Shown piece after piece: positions 6,791 to 13,814 of a DNA stretch of 15,806 nucleotides. The DNA is taken from positions 22,958 through 38,763 of the forward strand of contig JAEUQE010000061.1 in the NCBI GenBank assembly GCA_016789785.1. The letters are read 5' to 3'. The position numbers were made by a program, and so were the translations under genes. The notes under the pieces were generated by a model, which was given only the letters and a program-made list of their open reading frames with translations, searched no databases and was not told where the DNA came from. The first letter of the stretch is position 1, and every line of letters starts with the position of its first letter. The DNA is from Bryobacterales bacterium. GTDB lineage: Bacteria > Acidobacteriota > Terriglobia > Bryobacterales > Bryobacteraceae.

Positions 6791-6821
6791 TTTCCTCAAC
6801 TCTGAAATACGGTTTCATAGG

Positions 6822-6868
6822 AGCTGTACCTCGCGCTGGCTGTGCGAGAGGTACAGCTTCTCGTTTTT
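6822..6868 (+). terminator. Intrinsic terminator of the Lys-rich gene
   Basis: AGCTGTACCTC (6822-6832) pairs perfectly over 11 bases with GAGGTACAGCT (6848-6858), leaving a 15-base loop, and TTTTT lies at 6864-6868. The T-run is on the plus-strand side only, so it ends the upstream plus gene rather than the convergent kinase gene. Confidence 0.8.
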
Positions 6869-6895
6869 GGTCGCTGACCGTCCGGCTGTTTCCGC

Positions 6896-8698
6896 CTACG
6901 TTCCTCGCTGCGCCGGTGGCGCTTCGCCTTGACCCTGTTGTTCGGGTTCCTGCTCCTGGTGCCCGGTCCACATAGGCAATGTGAAGTAGAAACGGCTGCC
7001 CTTCCCCAACTCACTCTCCACCCACACCCGGCCGCGATGCCCCTGGATCATCTCCCGGATCAGCGCCAGGCCCAACCCCGTGCCCCCGATCCGGCGGGTA
7101 TCGGCGTTGTCCGCGCGCACAAACTTCGCGAACAGCAGCGGGATCACTTCTGCGGCGATTCCGATTCCTTCATCGGCCACCATCACCTCGACTTCGTCTG
7201 CCCTCGTGTTGACCCGGATTCGAATCGTGCCGCCTTGCGGAGAGAACTTCACGGCATTCGAGACCAGATTGCTCAAGACCTGGCGTAGCCGGTCGGGGTC
7301 GCCATGGACCTGCGGTCCCTCCGCCGCGGAATCGACGTCGAACTGATGTTTGCCCATCTCCACCGAGAAGACCTCCACGGTTTCGCGGATCAGACGGTGG
7401 ATGTCGACCCGCTGTAAGTTGTAATGCATGCGGCCCGATTCGATGCGCTGAAGATCGAGAAAGTCGTTGATCAGTTGGGTGAGGCGCGCCGATTCCCGGT
7501 GGATGATGCGCAGAAACTCCTTCTGCTCCTCGCGCGGATAGTCGGTGTCAAGCATGAGTTCGGCAAAACCCAACAGGGACGCAAGCGGCGTTCGCAGTTC
7601 ATGCGACACCGTCGCCACCAACTCATCCTTGAGCTTCTCCGCCTTGCGCCGCTCCTCGACTTCGATCTGCAACTCGCGAGTGCGCTCCAGCACACGTGCT
7701 TCGAGCGCCGAATGAGCCTGCCGCAACTCCCGATCGGCGCGCTTGCGCTCAATCACATGCCCGACCTGAATGCCGATCTGCCCAAGTTGATGCAGCGTCG
7801 GCACGTCGAAGCGGATATGCCGTTCGCAATAGAATTCGAGCACGCCCGCCATTTCGGACTGCACGAAAACCGGAATCGCCATGGCCGTTCCAATCCGCGG
7901 ACTCACGTCCAACAGGCAGAGTGCGCGGCGTTGCGTGCGCGCCTGCGCCAGCAACCGGCCAGTGACTTCATCGTCCATCTCCAGTTGCTCGCGCAGCAAC
8001 TGGCAGTCATCGCACATCACATACCAAATCGGCTCCGTCTGCTCCTGCTCCCCGAAGAGGAGACCCCGGCCGACCGACAGCCCCGCATGCAACGCGACCA
8101 TTTCGAGCACGGCGGCCAAACTGCCTGCAATCGAATCTGCCGCGTTGCAGGATTCCGTTACCTTCTGCAGCAGTTCCATCAACTCACGCTGCCGGATCAG
8201 CATGCGCTCCCGGTCGGAACGCTTCGTGATGTCGCGGAACGTCAACACGACGCTGCGGTCACTGCTCGGCATTTCGACGGGGCGCGCGGTGACTTCGAGC
8301 AACCGCGGGCGGCCATTGCGGGTGTGGAACTCGTAGGTGGTCGCATCGAGGGAACCGCCCGAAAGCCCGATGGTCACCGGATGATCGCTATTGCTGACGC
8401 GGCAGCCCAGCATCGAAAGGGGTACCAGATCCACTACGGGCTGCCCAAGAATCGAACTCCGCCCTTTGCCAGACAGAGCTTCAAATGGCGGATTGCACCA
8501 CTCGAGCCGGCCCCTGCCGTCTGTCCAGGCAAGCGCCTCTTGAATCGCCGCGAGGGCGACATCCATCTTTCCAAGCCTGATCCGAAGGTCGTTGACGAGT
8601 GGTTCGAGTGCGGGAGCTGGCTCTGCAGGAGAGGGCGCCGCCGCAACCGGCCTCCCCGTTTCAAAGGGACGGAATGTCAAGAATCGCGGAGCCTCCAT
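6896..8698 (-). CDS. PAS-GAF sensor histidine kinase
   Basis: A 600-residue kinase with no membrane segment, so cytosolic. A Pro/Ala-rich leader (1-30) is followed by a PAS domain at about 45-160 (LAWTDGRGRLEWCNPPFEALSG, ending in VVLTFRDITKR), a GAF-like domain at about 168-318, a coiled coil at about 318-355, HisKA with His366 in ATVSHELRTPL, and HATPase_c with N481 (NLVSNAVKF), the DEGIGI box (509-514) and GGTGLGLAL (538-546). All catalytic boxes are intact. The C-terminal 25 residues are Gln/Glu/Pro-rich. GAF contains a CDDC motif (229-232) that could bind metal or sense redox state, which is inference. It lies 108 bases after the response-regulator gene on the same strand and is its likely partner. 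Signal unknown. Confidence 0.93.
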   Translation of the reverse strand: MEAPRFLTFRPFETGRPVAAAPSPAEPAPALEPLVNDLRIRLGKMDVALAAIQEALAWTDGRGRLEWCNPPFEALSGKGRSSILGQPVVDLVPLSMLGCRVSNSDHPVTIGLSGGSLDATTYEFHTRNGRPRLLEVTARPVEMPSSDRSVVLTFRDITKRSDRERMLIRQRELMELLQKVTESCNAADSIAGSLAAVLEMVALHAGLSVGRGLLFGEQEQTEPIWYVMCDDCQLLREQLEMDDEVTGRLLAQARTQRRALCLLDVSPRIGTAMAIPVFVQSEMAGVLEFYCERHIRFDVPTLHQLGQIGIQVGHVIERKRADRELRQAHSALEARVLERTRELQIEVEERRKAEKLKDELVATVSHELRTPLASLLGFAELMLDTDYPREEQKEFLRIIHRESARLTQLINDFLDLQRIESGRMHYNLQRVDIHRLIRETVEVFSVEMGKHQFDVDSAAEGPQVHGDPDRLRQVLSNLVSNAVKFSPQGGTIRIRVNTRADEVEVMVADEGIGIAAEVIPLLFAKFVRADNADTRRIGGTGLGLALIREMIQGHRGRVWVESELGKGSRFYFTLPMWTGHQEQEPEQQGQGEAPPAQRGT

Positions 8699-8751
8699 GC
8701 TCGCAGTATCCTTTCGCTTCGCGGCGTCCTTCCTTGCCCGCCATGCGCCTG

Positions 8752-8769
8752 TGGCTGGTCAGTCAGCCA
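8752..8769. other. Hairpin between response regulator and kinase genes
   Basis: TGGCTG (8752-8757) and CAGCCA (8764-8769) pair perfectly around a 6-base loop in the 108-base gap of the two-component operon. No T-run follows. It could stabilise or process the mRNA to set different levels of the two proteins; chance is also possible. Confidence 0.3.
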
Positions 8770-8806
8770 GGTGGGAACCAACGCTGAGAGTCTGATTGGC
8801 AAGTGT

Positions 8807-9232
8807 CTAACTGCTGCTCTCCAGCACGGTTCCCTCCAGGACGGGCGGCTGCTCTCTGGCATGTGTTTCCTGCGAGAACACTTCCTGCACGAGCGCAATC
8901 AGTGACCGTGGGCTGAAGGGCTTGGCCAGATACTTGTCCACACCCGCGATGCGCGCGGCCTCCTCGTCGCGGGCCTGCCCGCGCGCGGTCAACATGATGA
9001 TCGGAATCTTCGCCGTCTCCGGGTCTTCGCGCAACTGCGCCGCCACTTCCAGCCCCGTCACTTTCGGCATCATCCAGTCAAGCAACACCAGGTCCGGGGG
9101 CGCGGCTTTGGCGATCGCCAGTGCTTCTTCGCCATCGCACGCTTGCACCGTCTCCAGTGCCAATGGCCGCAGCGCCGTTTGGATCATCAGGCGCAGCGCA
9201 TATTCGTCGTCCACAATCAGAACTCGCTTCAT
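8807..9232 (-). CDS. Single-domain response regulator (CheY-like)
   Basis: A 141-residue receiver protein. MKRVLIVDDE gives the acidic pair Asp8/Asp9, LVLLDWMMP the phospho-acceptor Asp52, MLTA the conserved Thr82 and YLAKPF the conserved Lys104. After residue 121 there is only a short, polar tail, with no DNA-binding or enzymatic output domain. It therefore probably acts through protein contact or as a relay to another regulator. It is encoded directly upstream of the histidine kinase and is probably co-transcribed with it. The ATG at 9232 is chosen because MKRVLIVDDE is the standard receiver start; GGAG lies only three bases before it, and an in-frame ATG at 9259 is a weaker option. It diverges from the PLP-enzyme gene. 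Confidence 0.93.
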   Translation of the reverse strand: MKRVLIVDDEYALRLMIQTALRPLALETVQACDGEEALAIAKAAPPDLVLLDWMMPKVTGLEVAAQLREDPETAKIPIIMLTARGQARDEEAARIAGVDKYLAKPFSPRSLIALVQEVFSQETHAREQPPVLEGTVLESSS

Positions 9233-9309
9233 GAACTCCAGTCGCCTCTGTTGTCTCATCGGGAGAAATGGGGAATCCGTGAGCGAGGGTGAACCTGAAC
9301 CGGTGTACC

Positions 9310-9325
9310 CCTTACAGTAGTAAGG
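9310..9325. promoter_or_regulatory. Palindrome touching the start of the PLP-enzyme gene
   Basis: CCTTAC-AGTA-GTAAGG is a perfect 6-base inverted repeat whose last base is the first base of the GTG at 9325. In the divergent spacer it could be an operator or an RNA stem over the start. If the true start is the GTG at 9289, it lies inside the coding region. Confidence 0.35.
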
Positions 9326-10422
9326 TGAGCGCAAACAGCACCGCCATCGGACTCCCCGTCGCCCAACTCGAAACACCTGCCCTCTGTCTGAATTTCGACA
9401 TTTTCCGGAAAAATGTCGAAAACACGACAGCACTCCTCCAGCAGCATCACCTGCAATGGCGGCCTCACATGAAAGGACAGAAAGCGGTGGAACTGGCGAA
9501 GGAGGCCATTCGCGCCGGCGCCATTGGAGTGACTTGTGCCACGCTCTACGAAGCGGAAGCCTTCGCTCAAGCAGGCATCGCAGGCATTCTCATCGCCAAT
9601 CAGATTGCGGGTGCGCGCAAACTGGCGCGCCTTGCCAGACTGCAGCGCATCACTCCTGTGATCGCGGCCACCGACAGCGCCGAGCACGCTTCCGCGATGC
9701 ATGAAGCAGCCTGTTCGGAAGCCGTTGTGATCCCCGTGCTGCTGGAAGTGAATGTCGGAATGAATCGTTGCGGCGTCCAACCGCACGAATCCGCCCTTGC
9801 ACTGGCATCGCAGGTGGAAGCGATGCGGGGATTGCGGCTGGCGGGCATCATGGGCTGGGAGGGGCATGTGCTCGCATTCGACGATGAGGAGAAGCAGCAA
9901 CAGGTGAATCTCGCCATCGGCGCGCTGGTCCGCACCGCTCAGTCGATTCGCGATGCCGGCATGGAGTGCGCAATCGTCTCAGCAAGCGGCAGCGGGACGT
10001 TCCGCCAATCGGCGGGTATTCGCGGGCTCACCGAGGTGCAGGCCGGAGGCGCGGTGTTCAGCGATCTCAGCTATCGCAAATGGGGCCTCGATCATGAGTT
10101 CGCACTCTCCATATTGACGCGCGTCGTCAGCAGACCGTCCTCCACTCGCATCATCGTGGATGGCGGATTCAAAACGATGAGCACGCAACACGGCATGCCG
10201 CAGCCGGTGGGTGTTGGGCCGCTGAAGAGCCTGGTGCTGTCCGCCGAACATGGCAATCTCGAACTTGCCGCGCCTGATGACACGTTGCGGCCCGGCGATC
10301 TGGTGGAGTTTGTGCCCGGCTACACCGATAGCACGGTGTGTTTGCACGATGAGATGTGCGTGATCCGCAACGGTGTTCTGGAAGCGGTGTGGACGATTCC
10401 GGGCCGCACGGGACGGCGTTAA
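9325..10422 (+). CDS. D-threonine aldolase / DSD1-like PLP enzyme (alanine racemase fold)
   Basis: A 365-residue cytosolic enzyme of the fold-type III PLP family. QLETPALCLNFDIFRKN opens the barrel, and WRPHMKGQKAVELAK carries the PLP-binding Lys (about residue 50, in the RPHxKxxK motif). VLLEVNVGMNRCGV and ASGSGTF are further barrel motifs, and a C-terminal beta domain ends in RPGDLVEFVPGYTDSTVCLHDE. D-threonine aldolases and D-serine dehydratases bind a divalent metal through His-x-Cys/Asp in the last segment; here the His position is Tyr (GYTD), which marks a subfamily and makes the exact reaction uncertain. The GTG at 9325 fits the family start; the GTG at 9289 would add 12 unlike residues. 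It is convergent with the sialidase-like gene and divergent from the response regulator. Confidence 0.85.
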   Translation: MSANSTAIGLPVAQLETPALCLNFDIFRKNVENTTALLQQHHLQWRPHMKGQKAVELAKEAIRAGAIGVTCATLYEAEAFAQAGIAGILIANQIAGARKLARLARLQRITPVIAATDSAEHASAMHEAACSEAVVIPVLLEVNVGMNRCGVQPHESALALASQVEAMRGLRLAGIMGWEGHVLAFDDEEKQQQVNLAIGALVRTAQSIRDAGMECAIVSASGSGTFRQSAGIRGLTEVQAGGAVFSDLSYRKWGLDHEFALSILTRVVSRPSSTRIIVDGGFKTMSTQHGMPQPVGVGPLKSLVLSAEHGNLELAAPDDTLRPGDLVEFVPGYTDSTVCLHDEMCVIRNGVLEAVWTIPGRTGRR

Positions 10423-10445
10423 AGCGCGGTGTTGAGTGCGCGGCT

Positions 10446-11519
10446 TCAGCGGTAGAACCAATCGAGTGGCACGGCTTTCAACTTCAACGACCATCGCCCG
10501 TCCTTCCCTGGTCCTCTGGGATTGAAGTAGTAGGTGAACAGCGCCCGATCCTTCAGCCATTCGATGCTGGTATAGGAAAACGTGGTGTCCGGCGTGTCGT
10601 CCAGCAAGCGCACGTTGGTCCAGGTTTCTCCTTCATCTTTCGAGATTGCGGCGGCGAGCGGCGTCCGCTTGTCGCGCGATTTGTTCCACACGAGCACGAG
10701 ATCTTTCGTCTTCGGGTGCCGCTTGATGGATTGCGGCGATAGCGGGGACTCGACATTCATCGGCATCAGTTCGGACCACGTCTTGCCGCGGTCCTTCGAA
10801 TAGCTCTTGTAGATGCTGCCGAGATCGGTCCGCACCCACAGCAGCACGCGTCCATCCTTGAGTTCGACAACGCCTGGTTCCTGCGCGCCGGCTTTTGATT
10901 GCGGCAGATCGAGAACGGTATCGCTTGGCGTCCACGACTGTCCTTCATCATCGGAATAGTAGACTCGCGAACGGATGTGCGGATCCACGCGGTAGTCCGT
11001 GGTGAAGAACACGGGCATGAGGATGCGGCCCGAACGCAATTGAATCGCGCGATCGTGATTGAAGCCTGTGTACGACGGCGAGGGAGTGATGGCCATCGGT
11101 TTCGGCTCCGAGAATGTCTTCGCGTCATCGGAGGAGAGGCGCACCATGGGATGGCAATCGGCGGGTGAGTTTTTGCGGCAGAACAGGAAGAGCACCTTGC
11201 CCGAGCGGAGGCGAAGCAGATCGGGTTCCATCACGTTCATCTGCGCGATGTTCTCCTGTAGCGTGAACTTGCCGCCCCAAGTTCGGCCGCGGTCCTTGGA
11301 GATCATTGCGGAGATGCGCGCGCCGGCCCAATCACTGCCGCCGGTTCCGTAGAAGTCGATCCATGCCAGCAGCAAACGGCCATCGCGCAGTGTGAGTATG
11401 TCTGCTTCCGAGTTCCTTCCGTTGTTGGCCGACGCGGGTGCGACCAGGTATTCAAACGGAAGATCCGCGCACCATAGCCACGCGGGGATGATCATCAACA
11501 GAAGCAGGCAACGTTTCAT
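10446..11519 (-). CDS. Secreted sialidase-family (BNR/Asp-box) protein
   Basis: A 357-residue exported beta-propeller. Residues 1-17 are a signal peptide (MKRCLLLLMIIPAWLWC) ending in ADLPFEY; the Cys at 17 raises the chance of a lipoprotein but the lipobox is poor. Five Asp-box-like motifs are readable: SKDRGRTW, SDDAKTF, SDDEGQSW, SKDRGKTW and SKDEGETW. NNGRNSEADILTLRDGRLLLAW is typical of the sialidase-like superfamily. Such proteins cleave terminal sialic acids or related sugars from glycans outside the cytosol, but many members are not true sialidases and the Arg triad could not be assigned. The ATG at 11519 has AGAGG nine bases upstream, a better fit than the ATG at 11528. It lies downstream of the deacylase on the same strand after a 261-base gap. 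Confidence 0.85.
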   Translation of the reverse strand: MKRCLLLLMIIPAWLWCADLPFEYLVAPASANNGRNSEADILTLRDGRLLLAWIDFYGTGGSDWAGARISAMISKDRGRTWGGKFTLQENIAQMNVMEPDLLRLRSGKVLFLFCRKNSPADCHPMVRLSSDDAKTFSEPKPMAITPSPSYTGFNHDRAIQLRSGRILMPVFFTTDYRVDPHIRSRVYYSDDEGQSWTPSDTVLDLPQSKAGAQEPGVVELKDGRVLLWVRTDLGSIYKSYSKDRGKTWSELMPMNVESPLSPQSIKRHPKTKDLVLVWNKSRDKRTPLAAAISKDEGETWTNVRLLDDTPDTTFSYTSIEWLKDRALFTYYFNPRGPGKDGRWSLKLKAVPLDWFYR

Positions 11520-11780
11520 CGCAGACATCCTCTTTGGGAGAGATTTGAAGATACAAGGTATCACCGTCTTCGCGCGCCGGGCGACATGAGGATCGGCGCG
11601 GCGGACGGTCCGTTGGCCTGCACGCGCAACGTTCGTGGGGCTACCTCACATCCTTTTCGGCAAGCCGGTACATCGCGTCATTCATCCGCTGATGGCGCGA
11701 GAGGCTGTGCGATGGTGTGCGATGCGATCAGGGCGGGGGCAGACATTTTGACGCTGTGGGCAGCGCATGCGGGGCTCACT
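11520..11780. other. Spacer between deacylase and sialidase-like genes
   Basis: A 261-base gap within an otherwise tight minus-strand run. No promoter boxes or hairpin with a T-run were found, and no convincing gene is visible on either strand. A short plus-strand frame (about 11590-11740) reads moderately well but has no start, ribosome site or recognisable domain. The sialidase-like gene may have its own promoter here. Confidence 0.4.
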
Positions 11781-12725
11781 TCAGGCGTCCTCCTCGGCGA
11801 GCAGGTACAACGTATCGCCCGCATCCACGGCGGGCATCTCGCGCACCAGACCGACCACTCCGTCACAGGGCGCAGGATACTCCTCAAGGGTGCGGCCATG
11901 CAAATCGGTGAGGCGGCCAAGACGCTGGCCCGCGCGAACGCGATCGAGAACCGCGGCATCGGAGATCAGGAATCCGGATGCCGACGCGGCGATGCCTACA
12001 TCCGTGTTGCCGGCGCCTTTCAACCGCAATGGCCGCGCGGCGGGGACGCAGGGCTGATCGAGGATCGCGAGATGGCACAGCAGATTGTGTATGCCATTGC
12101 GCATCATACAAAGATCGTCGCGATGAATGCGCCCCGCGCCGCGTGCCTCGGTGTAGAGAAACGGAATGCCGCGATTATGCGCGAACGAGATGGTGCGGCC
12201 CGGTTCAATCACCGGATGCGCCCAGATGCAGGGTGCGCCGAACACTTCCGCGGCGTTGCGTCCACGCGGATCATTCGCGTCGAAGCCAACCATGGAGGGC
12301 ATGCGATATCGAATGCCGCCGCTGTGCAGATCGAGATAGAAGCTCGCGTGCGCGATGATGCGGTGCGCGACGTGCCACGCGATGCGCTGCGAAAGCGTGC
12401 CGTTCGCATCGCCAGGAAACACACGCGCGAGGTTCGCGCCATCCACGGGGCTTGTGCGTGTACAGGCGCGATGCGCGGGTGGATTCATGACGGGTACCGC
12501 GAGCAGGGCGCCGCGGAGTTGCGATGGATCGAGTTCATCGAACGTTTCGTAGATCGCACGCACGCCTTCGTACTCGTCGCCATGCACGCCTGCGGTGACC
12601 ACCAGAGTCGGTCCCGCTTGCGGCCCCATGACGGCGAGAACGGGAAGTTCGCAAGCGGAATCGATGCGCAGCGATTGCTGGTGCTTTGCGCCGCGATCGA
12701 GCCGCGGGAAATCGAAGTCCGTCAT
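11781..12725 (-). CDS. Succinylglutamate desuccinylase/aspartoacylase-family zinc deacylase
   Basis: A 314-residue cytosolic zinc hydrolase of the AstE/AspA (M14-like) family, which removes acyl groups from N-acylated amino acids. Zinc ligands are His48 and Glu51 in AGVHGDEYEG and His134 in LDLHSGG. The NPPAHRACTRTSPVDGANLA segment (81-100) is the usual substrate-binding stretch, and Glu193 in YTEARG is in the catalytic Glu position. The last ~90 residues resemble the beta-barrel C-terminal domain of DoeB-like members (GxLxDLHGRTLEEYPAPCDG). Its ATG overlaps the TGA of the SMP-30 gene by four bases, which implies translational coupling. The closest known activities are deacetylation of N-acetyl-diaminobutyrate or desuccinylation of succinylglutamate; the substrate here cannot be fixed. 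Confidence 0.9.
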   Translation of the reverse strand: MTDFDFPRLDRGAKHQQSLRIDSACELPVLAVMGPQAGPTLVVTAGVHGDEYEGVRAIYETFDELDPSQLRGALLAVPVMNPPAHRACTRTSPVDGANLARVFPGDANGTLSQRIAWHVAHRIIAHASFYLDLHSGGIRYRMPSMVGFDANDPRGRNAAEVFGAPCIWAHPVIEPGRTISFAHNRGIPFLYTEARGAGRIHRDDLCMMRNGIHNLLCHLAILDQPCVPAARPLRLKGAGNTDVGIAASASGFLISDAAVLDRVRAGQRLGRLTDLHGRTLEEYPAPCDGVVGLVREMPAVDAGDTLYLLAEEDA

Positions 12726-13636
12726 CGTGCCGGCGGCAGCGGGCGGCCCTGGCGGTTGGTTGACGCGCGGAACAACTCACCGTCGATCGTGGTGACGTAG
12801 AGCGTCGAAAGATCATCGCCGCCGAAGCAGCAGTTGGTGGGGCGGCGCGTGGCGATGGGATGCCGCTCGATCACTTCGCCCGTTGGCGAGAACACATAGA
12901 TCGACGGGCCCGGGCCGCCATTCTCCCAACCGGCGGTGGCGACGATGTTACCGCCGATGTCGAGTCGCATTCCGTCGATGCCGCGATGATCGCCGAAGTC
13001 ATGCAGGAGGGCGGGTGTGCCCAAGGAGCCATCGGTATTCACGGGATAGGCACGCAGTTGGCGCTTCTCTTCCGGGTTGCGTCCGCTTTGGGCCACATAC
13101 AACGTTTGGAAGTCGAGCGAGAATAGCAGACCGTTCGGTCTGGTCGTGTCGAAGGTCACACGCGCGACGCGGTAGGAGCCGTCGTCCTGGGGGTCGAGAC
13201 GGTACACGGATTCGTGGTCGAGTTCCATCAAGGAGCGGTCCTTGCTCCAGGGTCCGGCGGCGCCTTCATAGAACGGGTCTGTGAACCAGATGCGGCCCGA
13301 AGGATCGACGACGACGTCATTCGGGATGTTGAAGCGCTTGCCTTCGAAGCGGTCGGCGAGGACGGTGAAGGAACCATCCTTGCCGTAGCGCGCGAGTTGA
13401 CGGGCATTGACTTCCGCGCCTCCCTGGCAGGCGAGGATGTTGCCGTCGAGATCGTGGCACAGGCCGTTGGTGCAGTTGGTGTTGTCCCGCCACAGGCTCA
13501 CCTTCTTTGTCGCGGGGTCGAAGCACATGATACGGCTTGCTTGAATGTGCGTGAAGATCAGCTTGCCGTCCTGCCAGATTGGGCCTTCTGCCACTCCGCC
13601 GTATGCGGGGTCAAGAAGTTCGAATTGCCAGCTCAT
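12722..13636 (-). CDS. SMP-30/gluconolactonase-family protein
   Basis: A 304-residue six-bladed propeller of the SMP-30/regucalcin family, typically a lactonase that hydrolyses sugar lactones in the cytosol. The metal ligands are in place: Glu17 (GVAEGPIW), Asn106 (FNIPNDVVVDPSGRIWFTDP), Asn168 (TRPNGLLFS) and Asp221 (GIDGMRLD). No signal peptide is present. The ATG at 13636 has AAGG six bases upstream. The same frame stays open for another 420 bases upstream, but that part antisense-overlaps the dehydrogenase coding strand region and is unlike the family. It lies 160 bases after the SDR gene and overlaps the deacylase start. A dehydrogenase plus lactonase pair is the classical order for oxidative sugar catabolism: sugar to lactone to acid. 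Confidence 0.92.
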   Translation of the reverse strand: MSWQFELLDPAYGGVAEGPIWQDGKLIFTHIQASRIMCFDPATKKVSLWRDNTNCTNGLCHDLDGNILACQGGAEVNARQLARYGKDGSFTVLADRFEGKRFNIPNDVVVDPSGRIWFTDPFYEGAAGPWSKDRSLMELDHESVYRLDPQDDGSYRVARVTFDTTRPNGLLFSLDFQTLYVAQSGRNPEEKRQLRAYPVNTDGSLGTPALLHDFGDHRGIDGMRLDIGGNIVATAGWENGGPGPSIYVFSPTGEVIERHPIATRRPTNCCFGGDDLSTLYVTTIDGELFRASTNRQGRPLPPAR

Positions 13637-13651
13637 GAGATGCCTTCGTGA

Positions 13652-13680
13652 TTGTAGCCGACCTGCCGGATGGAGCGCCC
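13652..13680. repeat. Imperfect copy of the SDR 3' end (copy 1)
   Basis: 29 bases matching 13786-13814 at 26 positions, with an identical 15-base core CCGGATGGAGCGCCC. Copy 2 spans the last codons and stop of the SDR gene; copy 1 is just upstream of the SMP-30 gene, in the 160-base spacer. It suggests a partial duplication of the SDR end. Confidence 0.65.
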
Positions 13681-13785
13681 CGCGTCGAGGGCGGGCCGGA
13701 GACGGCAACCGATGAGTTTGCGCCGGCGATTGCCGATTGGGTTGGCTGCTGCGGGGAACGTCTGTGTCGCGCGGGTGTGCCTGCG

Positions 13786-13814
13786 TTGTATCCGGCCTAC
13801 CGGATGGAGCGCCC
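13786..13814. repeat. Imperfect repeat at the SDR 3' end (copy 2)
   Basis: Partner of the copy at 13652-13680, with three mismatches over 29 bases. On the minus strand the shared core encodes GRSIR, the C-terminus of the SDR. In copy 1 the codon equivalent to the TAG stop is CAG. Confidence 0.65.

Noticed and set aside
6517..6799. Minus-strand hydrophobic Leu/Phe/Ala-rich frames, membrane-protein-like
   Set aside because: They are the antisense of the Lys/Glu repeats of the 58-residue secreted protein; the repeat alone produces the hydrophobic look.
7424..8905. A 493-codon plus-strand open frame opposite the kinase
   Set aside because: It is the antisense of the histidine kinase, whose PAS, GAF, HisKA and ATPase motifs are intact; the frame is rich in His/Arg/Gln and has no known domain.
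11590..11740. A 49-codon plus-strand frame with a protein-like reading before the deacylase end
   Set aside because: No start codon near its beginning, no ribosome site and no recognisable family; one short frame of this size is expected by chance.
11586..12800. A 404-codon plus-strand open frame
   Set aside because: It lies opposite the zinc deacylase and the spacer; the minus strand has all zinc-ligand motifs. The plus frame shows no domain.
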